Shown here in pieces: positions 1 through 13,795 of a stretch of 64,000 nt of DNA. The stretch is from Dirofilaria immitis (taxonomy: Eukaryota; Nematoda; Chromadorea; Rhabditida; Onchocercidae). Within the stretch, counting starts at the first letter, position 1; the number at the start of each line of letters is the position of its first letter. The notes under the pieces are model-generated. The model made no database searches, was not told where the DNA came from, and was given only the letters and a program-made list of their open reading frames with translations. Position numbers and translations under genes: made by a program. The stretch is taken from positions 744,001 through 808,000 of the forward strand of contig JAKNDB010000054.1 in the NCBI GenBank assembly GCA_024305405.1, in the 5' to 3' direction.

Positions 1-239
1 AAGATATTGCCTCAGAAATATTTTTCTAAAATAGTAATAAAGATGAATAAATAAAAAATTATTAGAAAAACTATGATTTAAGGAAATGAATTTATAAAAT
101 TTAATAAGAGAGAAAAGAAATAATAGTCATCATGCCTCATTATAATTCGTATGTCCTTTTTCCTTCACTTTCTCACAAACTTTGGTACTAAAATGCCGCA
201 ACCCTTTAGATTTATCGGTACTACGCGGAAATTTTCGTA

Positions 240-735
240 TTAACTGAAGATCACACGTATAATTGCTTGATAAGGGCCTTTTGGTGGATACAGAGAAGAA
301 GTGCCAGCGGGATTTGTACTTATACGAGTGACTGGAACATAACGATTCGGCACTACCGTAGTAACTGGAATAGGTGGACCACATGAACCATGTGTCGAAA
401 GTCGTCTTACTGCTCCGGCTCCCTGAAAATGATGTATAGATGAATGAGCACTTAAAATTAATTAAATAATTTCCAAATATACAATAATTTAATTTAAAAA
501 GATTTGAAAAGAGTGTTCTTTATGAGATTTTAAATAATATCTTAATAAACATCTCCCACCAAGAAATCTAAATAATTTTGGTAATTTCATTCAATCATCA
601 ATTATCTATTTTATCTATCTATACTATAATTAAACATACAGCACTATAACTATTTTGACCAGATGACGTGACAACTCTGCGTGTTAGATGAGTTGCAAGC
701 TCTGATGGCGTGCTACTTGTTTCATGTTCATCCAT
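240..735 (-). CDS. Small two-exon gene, unrecognised
   Basis: Two exons join in frame: 735-640 (32 codons from ATG) and 422-240 (60 codons plus TAA). The donor is GCT|GTATGT and the acceptor TTTTCAG|GGA, both phase 0. The 92-residue product is rich in Ser, Thr, Pro and Arg. It starts MDEHETSSTPSELATHL, continues through RRVVTSSGQNSYSAGAGAV, and has a proline-rich middle (GPPIPVTTVVP). It has no signal peptide, membrane segment or cysteine pattern. The composition resembles a disordered head region such as those of cytoskeletal proteins, but I recognise no family. Another GTAAGA lies early in exon 2 (GCA|GTAAGA), so a longer gene running off the left edge of the window is possible. The splice model is good; the function is unknown. 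Confidence 0.55.
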
Positions 736-2530
736 TTAATCCTAATATAAAGAAAGCCAATTCACATTCAAACCATAAATAAATCTATCAAAAACGTAGT
801 AAAGCGAATAAGTAATGAAACGATGAAGATATATTATCAATTAAATGAGCTCCACTGAAAAAAAAAAAGGTGATTTGGGAATGTTATAGAGAGCAGCAGG
901 AAAAATGGGATAATTATCTGTTGTTGGAGGAGTTATTATTTAATGTTCTCAAAAATGGTCAATGATCTCCTCCTCCCTTTAACCTTCTGATTTGACCTTT
1001 AAATAATCAAAAAAAAAACTTTTCTAACAAAAAACCAATGGAAAATAATGTCGAAAGATTGAAAACATGTATAACAAATACATCATAAAATTCGTCCATC
1101 TTTAAATTAGGTTTAAGCACGAAACGTGAAAGTAAATCTTCAATACAAAAACGTCTCTGCAAACGCATACTGTAATGATAATGATAATACTATACAGTAC
1201 TGATATTGATACTGATAACAATAATAATAAAATATCGAAAAAAAGAAAACAAAAGCGCCATGATATGTAGCATAGTATATTTTCATCTAAAAACATTCCC
1301 ACAACGATATATACATAGGATATAATAACGATAGTACGACGATACATAGCACATAATATTGAATATATTACGTCAAACCACATTGATAAGTTAAAAATAT
1401 TCCCGTAACATTTGCGCAGAAAAATCTCGAACATACAACTTGCAAAGAGAAAAGAGAGAGAGAACACAAAAGAGGAGAAACAACAACTTGTTCAGCATTC
1501 AATGGATTCGACTTGCAGACGCGGTAAAATTCAAAAAATCAATTCGTCAAAAGCCACGACAATAGTTGAAGCAGAATAGTCCAAGGATTATTGTAACCAG
1601 TAATCGAGAATGAGAATTTGGAGGAATTCGTTTCAAGAGCGGTATTTTCGAAAATTTCAAATATGTCATGATGAAATTTCAGTACTTTAGGATTCTGAAT
1701 CTTGAGATTCTGATCTGACTTATTGCGTCATATAAATTCAAATTATTAATTTCAGCAAGAATACTTGTTGCTTTTACTTGAACATCAAGATGCTGATGAT
1801 TACAATATCGAACTTACACAGTTCATCATCGTATTGATAATTTCATTATGGAATGTTTGACGTACGCTATTGACAAAAAAAATTTTTATTTATGCAGCTA
1901 TTAATTTGAGATTAAAATAAGACCATAAATATGAGAAAATGATAATTATTACGTCATTTTTAGTATTTTAAGTATTATAAGAGGTAGTTCGTCTAAGCTT
2001 CATGTATTACTACTAATCACAAACTTCACTATAATATCACGTAAATCATTTATTATATCATAATGTATCAAATTCATATTTTAGATTAAAGTTATCGATT
2101 TTTTAAAAATACATAGTTTTTGCTACTATTATTTTTCTTTTAAATTTTAATATTAGCATTAAATGATTTAAATTAATTTTTCATCAATGTTATATTAAAT
2201 TTTTGATCTTTTCTTATTTATATATGAATTCATCATCGTATTGATATAATTTCATTATGGAATTATTTGATGTTTTATGAATCAATGTTATTAATAAAAA
2301 GTTATATTGAGATTTCTTTAAAATAAATAGAAAATTTTGAATAATAATAAAATCTAAAATATTTGAAAAAAAATATTCTCAACGATTTATTTATTCATTT
2401 GAATGAAATTTTAAAAATTTAATTTAATAAAACATTAAAAATTATTAAAAATAAATTATATATATATATATATATTGATAAATAGGTAAAATAATAATAA
2501 AATATTTAGTTAAAAAAATTAATTCATGAG
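736..2530. other. Intergenic, AT-rich
   Basis: No coding exon is supported. The 121-codon minus-strand frame at 1102-1467 is rich in Ile, Phe, Tyr and Ser, as AT-rich non-coding DNA reads, and has no splice context. A short TA run lies at about 2457-2476, just before the next gene. The stretch probably holds the divergent promoters of the two flanking genes. Confidence 0.5.
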
Positions 2531-5500
2531 ATGGACGAACAATCAGAAGGAGAGAATTCATCACAAACATATGATACGGAAGGTGGTGGAAATTCAGGAG
2601 CTGAAACTCTTTCAACATTGGAACATTTGAGGGAAATTTTGGAACATCGTGAATCAACCATTGATGATTTGCGACAAACCGTAGCAATGTTAAAGCGTAA
2701 CGTTGCCGAACAACGTGACGAAATTATTCGCTTAAAAATTTAAACAACAATATACATCGATTAGTAAGTTTTTGAAGAATTTCCCTTTCACTTTTTATCG
2801 TCGATATCTTTAGTATCTTTTGCATTTCTCGAAATTTAACATTTAAATAGATAATATGCTTAATAATGTTATTCGTTATTTGTAGCAAAACCCGCAGATT
2901 TCATTGCCATTTGAACTTATCAAAATAATCTTTTATCTATGTGATGCTCTTACACGATGTCGCATTTGTTGTCTCAATAAAAGGTTTTTAATAAATTTTC
3001 ATATAAATATTTCAAGTAATTTATAACTATTTAACATTTAATAAAAGAATTAATTTTGAAAATTGACGAGTAAATAAAATATAAATAAATTAAAATTGAT
3101 TAATTGATATATGCTCAATTTTAAAATATAATTAATAATTTATACTCTGTGTTAGAAAATTTATAACATTTATCAATTGAATATTCAATTATCTGAAAAA
3201 AATTTAGATTGGCTGAAGAATTGAGTAATTGGGTTGATGTTCAACATCTTTACTTGACAAGAGTACCGGTTGAGGATAGTGCAAATAAAACGGTTGTTTT
3301 TTTTTATTTTATCATTATGAATTACATATAGAATAACTAAAACATTTGATAAGAGGCAAATATTGAAATTTGATCAATAAAAAGTTCAAAAGTTTATAGA
3401 AAGTTCAGAGTAAGAAAAGTTTTTCAGGTTGTAACACATGCTTATCAAGCTCTTACAAATTCTCCAGCAGTAGGCATAATTCGTACTGCTAAAGCTATTC
3501 CAATGCTTCATAATTTCCGGTCATTTTTGATATTTTATTTGACCAATATTTTAATCCAAGATTCTTATTCTATTTTTAATCTATCTGAGTTTAAGTATTC
3601 TTTCATTAAGCGGTATAGAATATTAACAATTTTAATATTTATTAATAAAAATTTTTAAAATTAAATCGATAGCTTAATAAAATGCATTAATTAGCTAAGT
3701 AATTTTGGTCTATAATATGAGACTAAATATTTATAAAACTAAATATTTCATAAATGATTGCAAAAATAAACTTAAAAAATCAAATAATAATTTTTGCAGC
3801 AATGTGAAAACAATTTTGGTCGAATCTTCAACAATGCGATTTTTGGATCGTTGTAATAAGATAACAGCAGAAGAAGGCTTTTTCTCGTTACTACGAAAAT
3901 TAGAAGCCGTTAAATTATGCAGCATACGTGATAATTTAAGGTAACAAAATTTCTATTCTATAAATTTTCCAAAAAGAATCATCTTTTTTCTGGAAAATTT
4001 AAAATTAAATATTTTATTAGAAATCAGAAAATTTGCAAATTACATCTATTATTTAGCGCAATATTTTTATATTCTTAACATTCTTCTTTTTTATATTTTT
4101 AATATTTAAAATTAAATATTTTCTATACTTTATGTTTTATGTTTATAGCCATATTAATAATAATGCAAATACAAATTTCAAAAAAATTCATCCGTTGAAT
4201 CTAAGAATGATCTGATAAACATTAAAAGGATGGATGGAAATTAAAGATAAATTCATCCGTTGAATCTAAGAATGATTTGATAAACATTAAAAGGATGGAT
4301 GGAAATTAAAGTATCTTATAGCTGTATAATCTGAAATAATGATAAGTCATTATTTTAAAAATAATGACTACATGAAAAATTTAAAATGAAATTCATCAAA
4401 TAATGAATTAGGAATAATTTTTAGTCTTCTATATACTTTGAGCGACTTTCTGACACTGCCAAATCTTCGTACGCTTCATATTCGAGAAGCGCTAACCCTA
4501 GTTGATGTTCCACCGCTGGACAAAATTTGCGCTCCAATTGAGGATCTTCGAATATGTACGCATCGAATCCGTATCCGACAATTGCTAATTATATGTCGAG
4601 CTTTAGCAACAACTTTACGACGTCTAGAATTATTACTAACTATTATTGTACCAGAAGGACCTGCTACAGCTGAAGTAATTCATCTTTTTTTTACTTGGAA
4701 ATTTTATCTTAAATTAAAAAAAAGTCTTCAGAAATAATAAGTTCGCAATAATCTCTATGGTAAACAAATACAAAAGAAAATTTTCAAGTTTAACTTAATT
4801 TGTTTATGCATCGTTTTGAAATATTTCAGAATCGAAGCGCTGCTGTTATAGAAGTTGCGGAAACAATGACTACGATGGAACATTTAAATCATTTAACGCT
4901 TGCACGAACTTTTCTTAAAGTTAGTTAATAAATGCAAATTTCAAATACTACTGAATTTAAAAATTAAAACGTGAATTTACGTTTTGCATTCGATTCTATT
5001 CGAAAAAAATTTCAGCCTTCAACAAGCGAACAAATATTTGAACTTCTGAAAATGTTCCGTTCATTATCAACAATAACATTTGAAACATTGAATTTAAATG
5101 ATTTTGTACGACTTGCAAACGTCCATCTACCTCCATCAGTACTTTCATTTATTTTCACACATTTATAAATTAATAATAAAGAAAAAGGTTTAATCAGGCT
5201 TTAAAAAAAGATTTTCCTAAAAAATTAATCAATTTTTTACAAGTTATCTGTTACTATTTCAGAATTGTATTTCTAAATGATAATAACGATCTTTCTAGAA
5301 GAGTATTGCTTGATTGAACTTATTTTTATTAGAAATTTCGGACATCGTTCATGATCATTTAATTTTAATGATCCTAATTATTCTTTAAAAAAGCTATGCC
5401 TAATTTCAAATTTGGGATATCTAAAAATTTTCTTCTAATTTATTTAGGCAAAACGGATCATAGTAACAGAATCAATCAAAATTGATTTATCGTGGTATTC

Positions 5501-5886
5501 ACTTAATTCTACCTCAATCGAATTCTTTGACGTTTTTAACGATGAAAGAATGCCAGTTAGTTGTATTTCTATAATTTGAAACTTTAATTTCTAATTTCAA
5601 TTCCATTTATAATATACAAAATATAACTATCATGTTTCAGATATTACAAGATGTATGTCGTAGAGTGCAACGTGAGATTACGTTCCAATTTGGTCGCCTT
5701 CGTGGATTTGGTCCAGCAACTGTAAATTTCAAATTGAGTCTTGTACGAATTTTGGCCAATAAAACATCACCGTTGCGTTTTGGAAATCGAAAAGGCGATT
5801 GTCGTGTATTTCTCTGGAAGGGACGTATTCTTACACGTAGCGAATATTTAAAAATGAATGATATAAACATCGATAGGATTATGTGA
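2531..5886 (+). CDS. Coiled-coil and F-box protein, probable SCF substrate adaptor
   Basis: F-box proteins bind Skp1 and bring substrates to cullin-RING ligases. Exon 1 (2531 to about 2763) encodes an acidic start (MDEQSEGENSSQ) and a heptad-like helix (EHLREILEHRESTIDDLRQ). Further exons are 2886-2983, 3208-3292, 3428-3519, 3800-3940, 4425-4674, 4830-4919, 5016-5138, 5448-5555 and 5641-5886. From exon 2 on, all phases agree over 411 codons. Exon 2 reads ISLPFELIKIIFYLC then RCRICCLNKR, the LPxEL...C..W-type F-box. Later exons carry leucine-rich segments (LTLPNLRTLHIREALTLVDV), suggesting a degenerate LRR substrate-binding region. Exon 1 reaches a TAA at 2741 unless one A is added to the A5 run at 2734-2738. 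With it, the helix reads on to a perfect GTAAGT donor in the right phase. Without it, the 70-residue N-terminal part would be a separate gene. Substrate unknown. Confidence 0.7.
4186..4311 (+). repeat. 65-bp tandem duplication inside an F-box gene intron
   Basis: Two head-to-tail copies starting ATTCATCCGTTGAATCTAAG begin at 4186 and 4251. They differ at about one position (GATCTG versus GATTTG), so the duplication looks recent. It lies wholly in the intron between exons ending at 3940 and starting at 4425. Confidence 0.85.
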
Positions 5887-8879
5887 TATTCACTAAGTGT
5901 AAATAATATAAACTAAGCATATGTGATAAGTAAGTAAACAAAACAATCAATTATCTGTTAAATCAACAATACTGATTTGTCTGATAACAATAATGATGAA
6001 AGATTGAAAGGATTCTAACAATACTGATTTGAGAAATCCACATATATTTGTGAATACAAATTATCAAGAATTGAATAATTCACGTTAAATTAACAGTATT
6101 ACTCATTTGATAACAATAGCAATAAATGATTTAAAAAAATTATAGCTTTTCAGAAACATTTATTCATAAATACAAATTATCTTAAAAATTCAAAAAGGAT
6201 TTATTAAATTGAAAAAGAAAAAATTTATGCACTCAAATATCGGCAGATTAAAATGCATATACAAAAGAAGCAAACGAAGACGAAAGTAAATATTATCAGA
6301 TTCTTTCAGTAGAATATGAATTTATGATTTAAAGAATTTACTAGAAATTCTTCATTATGAATTCATGATTCAAAGAATTTACTAAAGATTTTTCACAATT
6401 TAAAAGAATTTACTAACAATTTTATAATTTTAAAAAGTTCCTTTAAGAATATCACTAATTGAATACTATTATATATTAATTTATAAAATTATTTCCTATT
6501 TTGTAGCAAAAATTTACAATATTAATATTTGATTAATCTGATAAAATTGCTTTGATATCATCACATATTTCCCATCTAATCAAAAATTTCACCATAATTT
6601 TTAATTTTGTTGCAACGAATCAGAAGAAATTTTTGTCAGAAATTTCCTACTATTTCCTCTTCAATGGTAATTTCAAGTCATTCAAAGTCATTTAGATGCT
6701 CAAAAATCTTTAATTATTCAGAAATTCAATTGCAGAATTTTCTAAAGTTCACATCAAATTCTTCTGTGCACTTTTCGGCCCTTATGAAATTTGTTAGAAC
6801 GTTGAAAATATTCGACGCTATGTGACGTCATGAAATCTAAAATGATTTATCTTGATTTTTACTATATCTAATATTAAATAATGCTGGAAATATTCAATAT
6901 TATTCAACAGATAATTACTGTTTATAGGATTGAGCTTATTAATATAAAATTAAATTTATCATTTAAAATTTTTAAATTCCAATAAATTCAACTATTTTAA
7001 AAAGAGAGTAATGAGACGAATTAAATGCTTATATTAGATATAATATTAATAAGAATTCCTTTATCAATGATTATAAATGATGATAAAGTATGAAAAATAT
7101 AAACAAATATTAGCTGTAAATATAGCTAGAAGAATTGCTAGTTTTGCAATCAGAACCAGATTTAGAAGTCAAGTAGGTAAGAATCAGTCGATTATTTGAT
7201 TAGATTCTGCCAAAACATAATCCTATTTGCAAGTTTCAAATAAAACAGCTTTTCAACAAATTGCGATAATTTATAAATGCATTTTATAACACGATTTGAA
7301 ATTTCGATGCGACATATTTGTGATGTCATCTTGATGAGTCATTATTTAAAATTTAAAAATGAATAATATATGAAATTCTTAGAACGATCTCGAATTGCTT
7401 CAACTAATAGTTTGAAAATTATTTTCTTAATAACGAAAATTTTAGCAACTGCAGTTAATAATAAAGATGATCGAGCAAAACGTTATGATACAAAAATCAC
7501 TATTTGCGTCATCAATGAAAATCGATTTTATAAAACTAGAAGCAGTTTAAAGTATGAAACAGGATAATTCAGATATTTCAAAAAGCCAGTTTGTTTAAAT
7601 TAATTTATGAAAAATGCAATATTTGAGAGAGATAGTATAAAATGATAATATCAGTTGCAATAGTTGCATCTATTATAGCTGTTCATTTTATCCATACATA
7701 CCTTTTGATAATGTTGATTTTTTTGCCGAAGGCTAAATTTAACAAAATGAATCGTTAAAAGAAGACGTTTGGATATCTACTTATTTCAAAATGATTTCAA
7801 AAAAAAAAACGAACCATCTTTTTCATTTTATTACGTTTCGTTCAATTTTTCTTTTCTATAAATATATTTTAAATTATAATTTAATTTCCAATTAATCGTT
7901 CTCTTAAATAGTAATATTACTTTTCCATTTACTAATATATTCATAGTGTAAAGAATTTTGTTGAAATTTTTCAAAGCAAATATTAAATTAATTTTTTTCT
8001 AATTTCTTTTTAAAATTGAATATTAATAGTTTTATTTATTTCTAATTAATCATTTTATCAGATAACGAAGTTTCTTTTTATCAATCAAATCAAAATTACC
8101 GACCAAGCAGCTAAATTATGTACAGAAAAATTATCATCAAATCTTAATGTTATCATTTTATCAGAGAAAAATCAAATTTTCTCGAAAAAAGTTATTTTTC
8201 AACTATTCGCTTCATATTTAGACTATTTTTTAATTTCGCATAATTTTTCCAATAACTTTGTAAAATTTATACACAAATAGTGCCAAAAAATTTATGTAAA
8301 TTTGACATTGATGATTTCTAGAATAAATAATGCATTAAATTGTTTATATTTTCCACATTCTTTTTTCTGATCTATCTTCTCTATTATCAGTGATTAGAAT
8401 TTATTATCAAAACTTTGCTAAGTTTAATTATTTTTTCTCTAAGATATATTTACAAATTAATTCGTTCGAAGATATTTGAGAAATATGAAAAAAACTGAAA
8501 TATTAAATAACTTTGATAGTTTAAAAGATTTTGAAAATGAAAAAAAGCAATCATAAAATGTTTCAATTTTAATTTTTATTATAATTTATTAAAGGGAAGT
8601 ATAAAAATTAAAAAATAATTTTAATTATTATTAGCCTTTGAAAAGATATGTAAAGAAATTTCAATTTTTATTATTATTTATTTCAATACTTTTTCCCATA
8701 TCTTTTCTCATTTATTTTTTTATTCAAAAAAATAAATGAGAAAAAGGTTATTGGTTGAATATTTTAATTTAAATAAAAATTTAAATCTATCGGTTAGTTT
8801 TAATTTTTGTTATTTTAATTTAAAAAAAATTTTAATCAAATAAAATTTAAATTTAATTAAAAATTAATTCCTAGAGGAT
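5887..8879. other. Intergenic, AT-rich; only weak coding hints
   Basis: No gene is supported. Frames at 6607-6825 and 7370-7567 are short and lack consistent splice partners. A patch at about 7110-7170 followed by TAG|GTAAGA, and another at 7440-7555, have somewhat coding-like composition (Arg, Asp and Lys present), so a decayed exon remnant is possible but not claimed. The remainder is poly-A and poly-T rich. Confidence 0.4.
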
Positions 8880-11800
8880 ATGTTTATACTATCATCAATT
8901 ATGCTTTATATATCTATCAAATTATTCGTGCATGGGGAAGATTTATTTTTGATGCCAACATTGGATATACCTGTTCAATTTGACTGCTCTCGTTTACCTA
9001 TCACGTATTGTTGTACGACACGTGTTCGTGCAACTTGTGAAAAGCAATGTTCCAATATTCGTTGCGATTCAGATTTCTACAGACAAGGTTTTCCGTTTTA
9101 CCTGTATTAATCTTTTATTAATTATTAATTTTTAAACAAGGTTCTCCGTCTCACCTGTTTTAATCTTGTAATTATTAATGTTTTTTAATGCATGCAGATA
9201 TAGTTCCTTTGTAAATCTCTAAATGAACTGAATTGAACTTCGACAACATTAAACTTATAGTATTATTAAAATTAATTAATGTTAAAGATTACATGAAAAT
9301 CGAAATAATCAAAAAAGAAGCAGTAGAAATTTCTAAGTAATTAATTACAAATATAAATTATTTGAAATATAATTTGATATCAAATTGATTTTATAAAATT
9401 TTCATTTCATTAATTGCAAATGCTACTCCCGATACTACAACAACACTTTATTCATTCATCAAAAGACGTACTACTATCGATGAATCGATGAACACAGGTT
9501 AATTTAAAATTTATAAATTAAATTTAATCTTATAAATGAATAAGTAAAAGTTTCTCCTACCAATTTTATTTACTAAAAAAAAAAGAAGAATTATACAGGT
9601 GAGAAATTGAAACAACAAATAATCGGACAACAAACAGTTTATAAAAGTAGTATAAATGATGGTGATACTGGAAATTTCCGCAATGGTGCACAAATGGTAC
9701 TTTTTCTTTAAAATATTTTATAAACACAATGTATGAAATTAAATATTAAAAATAAAGTTTTATTTTCTATACAAAATACATAACAATCAACAACTATCAT
9801 CTTTCATTTCAAAGTTTTTCGAGACTCTCGAAATCTTATAGTGATTGAAATGAAATAATTATACGACGTATGAGTAAAATTTTGAAGAATTTAGCAATAT
9901 TTAAGAAACATACTATAAAGAAACATACTATAAGAAACATGCCATACTATAAAGATTATGTTTGTAATTTTAAATAATATTATTAAAATAATCTCTTCAC
10001 TATCACATTTTATACATGTATTTTTCAATTTAATTTGTCGTAGTAATTTTAAAGTTTTAAAAATTTGACCAAATTTTACATTCAGCTTTAATTTACAATT
10101 AAAGCTGAATAGATCTATGCAGTATGCGATGATATCTGATAAATTCATCTGATAAGTAGAATAATCAATGATTATAATAATACTTGTAGCCAGATTCAAA
10201 TAGATAAATTCAAATAATATGCAAATTTAAAATGAAAAACAAGAATGCCAAAATATATATCACATTATAAAATTGAAGCAGAGAATTTTGGGAAGTTTCA
10301 GAGGTTGACAAGTCGACAACCGTCGTCCCGAAACCTACATGGAAGAAAATACTTACCAATTCCAACAAGCAGTAACGAGCATGAATCGTTGGTGGATATG
10401 TCAGGTAATGAAGATTATGAAGCAAGAACAGATATAATGCCATCTATTACAGCACCAGAATCAACATCTGGTCGTGATCTAGAAATATTTTTACAACGTC
10501 AGAACCTGAAGAATTAATTACTACCGAACAATCAACGAGTACATTCATATCAGGTTATACTTAAATTTATGTTTTAAAAATTTGAAATTATATGAAAACG
10601 CAAATGGCAGAATAGACTTTAGAATGATATGGTTTCATGAAATTACATCATTGTTTAATGAATTAAATTCTCTAATTAAATTCAATTCTCGAATTCTCAT
10701 TTGATAATTAAATTATACATTCAACATATTTGATGATTAACTCAAAGCATATTCGGCGATTGATATCACATTTGAAATTTTTTCATTTTTTTGAATCCAA
10801 AATTCTTGCGATATATCTATTTGAAACAATTTACAGTTAGACTTAATTACTTTTAATTTCTCTTTTCTACTAATTTTCTTATGATTTTATTATAAATGGA
10901 GTAATCAGATAAAAAATATTTATAATTGTTTAGATATTTCAATATTAATTATTAATATTCAACAAAAATTTTCTTCTATTTTTAATAATAAATTTGTTTA
11001 GTTCAGGAAAAAAGCAGTTTATATGGAAAATATTGGGAATTACGTTCGTTTAACGTAGCACGTCACGTAACTCCATCGTTAAAGTGGCAACACAATGTTG
11101 ACTCTAACACCGATTTGGTTAAATTGGAAAAGGGTATCAGATTCTAGCAAAAGTACAACTTCACTTAGTGAAATTATTCTTAAGCTTTGCATACTTCACA
11201 AAAAAATTGCATAGCATATCCCATCTGAATTCATACTTATTGGAATTCTAAAAACTTAAAAACTTGTTGATAACATACCACTTCTTAAAATCTATTCAAA
11301 TTTAAATAGATTTTATAATGTAAAAATTTTCATAGTACAATGTGGCACTGCACCAGACTTTTCACCATGCATTCCAATTTCGCAAGCAAACCATCAATTC
11401 GAACAATGTTGTCGCAGCAAATTAATTCCACAAAATTGTTTACATATGTGTAAATATGATGTGACGCAAGATGAGGTAAAATGATATTTAATTAATAAAC
11501 ATCGTATTTACTAATTTATTACTTCAAATGCTTAATCCAAATATTTCATCTTTTAACAAAAAAAAATTCAGAATTAGAAAATAAATATTCAAAAGAAAAT
11601 TCTAATACTAATTTTATGATATATATGTATTGAAATGTCATCGCTTTTTCCTCGCATGAAAAAATTTTGAATTTTTAAATTTTAGATAACCACAGTATTT
11701 AGTAAAGGTTTCTGCGGACTTTTATATGTTGTACCAATCGTACAATGCGCTTCAGATGGACGTGATAATAGCGAATGCTGCAGGTACAAACAAGTAATTG

Positions 11801-12252
11801 CAAAGAGGTAATTTGTAAAATTTATTCAATAAAACAATTTAAATTAGTCAAATTCTCAACACTAAATCTTATCATAAGCACAAAGTTGGATCTATATTAT
11901 TGTGGCTTCTATGGAAGAAAGTACGGAGTGTCCTTGAAAGCATACGGTATGAAATTAGGGAAAGAGTAAACAATTTACTTCTGAAAAAAATATTGATAAG
12001 TGATAATCATAAAATTTTAGTATGCTTAAACTGTGTGTTGGCAGCATCAACGTCATTAACTATAGTGATAATTCATAAGTTATTCATTTGAATATCAATG
12101 CGGCATTTATGCGAATTCTAATTTTCAGTGCACCACAGTGTGAAATATTTTGTCGTGGACAAGAGATTACGGGACTTGGTTTGCAACATTTGGTTTGTCG
12201 AAAAGTTATGGATGAACTTATTGCTTGCCATTTATCCGGTTTACGAAATTAG
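8880..12252 (+). CDS. Secreted DB-module protein
   Basis: Likely exons are 8880-9087, an exon ending at 9497, then 9599-9696, 10302-10553, 11002-11133, 11336-11475, 11686-11783 and 12129-12252 (TAG). A hydrophobic start (MFILSSIMLYISIKLFVHG) reads as a signal peptide. Exon 1 adds a short Cys cluster (YCCTTRVRATCEKQCSNIRC) resembling half a DB module. The middle is Thr/Ser/Glu-rich linker. The last three exons form a full DB module: CGTAPDFSPC, ANHQFEQCCRSKLIPQNC, MCKYDV, CASDGRDNSECC, CEIFCRG. The module is nematode-typical and extracellular; its biochemical role is not established to my knowledge. Two problems remain. No AG acceptor is visible before the exon ending at 9497, where the open frame starts near 9416. 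The 10302 exon needs one extra T in the T5 run at 10488-10492 to reach its donor in frame. Confidence 0.78.
9083..9170 (+). repeat. 53-bp-period duplication spanning a splice donor
   Basis: ACAAGGTTTTCCG at 9083 recurs as ACAAGGTTCTCCG at 9136, each followed by a similar ACCTGTNTTAATCTT segment. The first copy holds the exon 1 donor CAAG|GTTTTC; the second holds an unused look-alike CAAG|GTTCTC. This is a local duplication of an exon-intron boundary. Confidence 0.7.
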
Positions 12253-13795
12253 TACTAACTGAATTTGAACTATACGGATAATAGCACAATTTGATAAAGA
12301 AGGAATAGCTATAAAATTGGAATAATCAGTTCCAGTCAAGATATTAGTGTACTTTTATCAACGATATCAATTGTTTAATAATATTATATTCTTGATTTTT
12401 ACATCATATTTATTTTAATCTTTTTTTAGAAAAATTTTGAGCTTAATGATTCTTTTTATTTTATACTACTTTCTTTATGGTAGAGTAAAGGTTTGCAGCT
12501 GGGTATTCTGTAATGGTGCTCATAATTCCTTTGATTTTAGGATTTTACAGTCTGTGATTGAATTGTTAATTCGTTCTACTCTCGATAATATATTGAATGA
12601 TTATCATTCTATTCTATGTAAGAAATAAGGAAACCAATTATGATGCATGCTCTGGCGGTTACATTGTAAGATTGTTTATGGTGTTCATTTCTCGTAGTAT
12701 GCAAAAAATGCGGCAAATGGATTTCTTTCTATATGTTGATATGACTCCAGCTATATTCCATTCAACATTTCAATACAAATCGCGACGCGGTATTTTCGCT
12801 ATAACAATGAGACAATCACGTATCACGCATGATAAAAAATACTTAACAGGTATAAGGTTACATGGAAATAATCAATTCCAACATTAAACTTTGCATTAAG
12901 TGCCGTGATATAATCGAATAACAAATGCGTCCAAATATCATTCTCGAGGAATCGTTGTCGCTTGGTCATTTATTATAGTTCATTTTTCAGATAGATCGTT
13001 AGCGGTCACAAAATAAAACATAGAGAATTAAATGATTTTATTAAAATTTGAATATTTTATTTATTCAGTTGCATTTTTGTTCTCGGGAAGGGCTTAATTA
13101 TTTTTAACGTTCTATTGCTATTGAATTAATCTTTCGGAGGACGGAAGTATTTATAATTTATTGCTAATGGCTCATTCCAAGATCGTTTTTACATAAAAGT
13201 AGTTTAGATTTAATAATAAAATAAATTGGTAATTAAGCACCAATATAAAAAATTTAATTCAAAAATACCTAAATCGCATATTTGAAGAACTCAGCTCGAT
13301 AGTCTTAACTCTACTCAGTATAAAACAGAAAAGAAATAAATATGCAAAATACGACATTAATTTAATGATTAATCTTGCACATAATATTTCGTGTATACGT
13401 ATATATAAGATAAACTAAGTAAAATGATGATTCTAATTTCCATCTGAAACAAAGCTAACAAGAATTAGCTCGATCAAAGAATTTAATAGCGTTCGACATC
13501 AAAATCTAGAAACTGAACTATGTGGTGTAATAAAGTATTTTATTTGGGGCAGTATTCTCACTGAAAATACAGCTGTTCATGTACAAAGAAATTATTTGGA
13601 AATTCTCAAGAAATGAATATCCAGCTCTCTATACAGAAATTTCTAATTTCTTTAAATTAGAAATTTACATGATAATGATATTAAATTATATGATCAAATC
13701 AGAATCTCCAAAATTCTATAAACTTCTTAAACTAAAAAAGAAGTGTAAACTAAATAAATCAAAACATTTTGTAGTAAAATAAAATGAATAAAAAA
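12253..13795. other. Intergenic between convergent genes, with an orphan open frame
   Basis: Open frames at 12437-12628 and 12597-12887 overlap. The second contains a patch (YVDMTPAIFHSTFQYKSRRG) less AT-biased than its surroundings, but no clean donor or acceptor joins them and I recognise no family. They could be a decayed exon. The remainder is AT-rich and holds the 3' ends of the DB-module gene (plus) and the TMBIM gene (minus). Confidence 0.35.

Noticed and set aside
1102..1467. 121-codon minus-strand frame with Ile/Phe/Ser-rich sequence
   Set aside because: Composition is that of AT-rich non-coding DNA; no splice sites, motif or conserved look.
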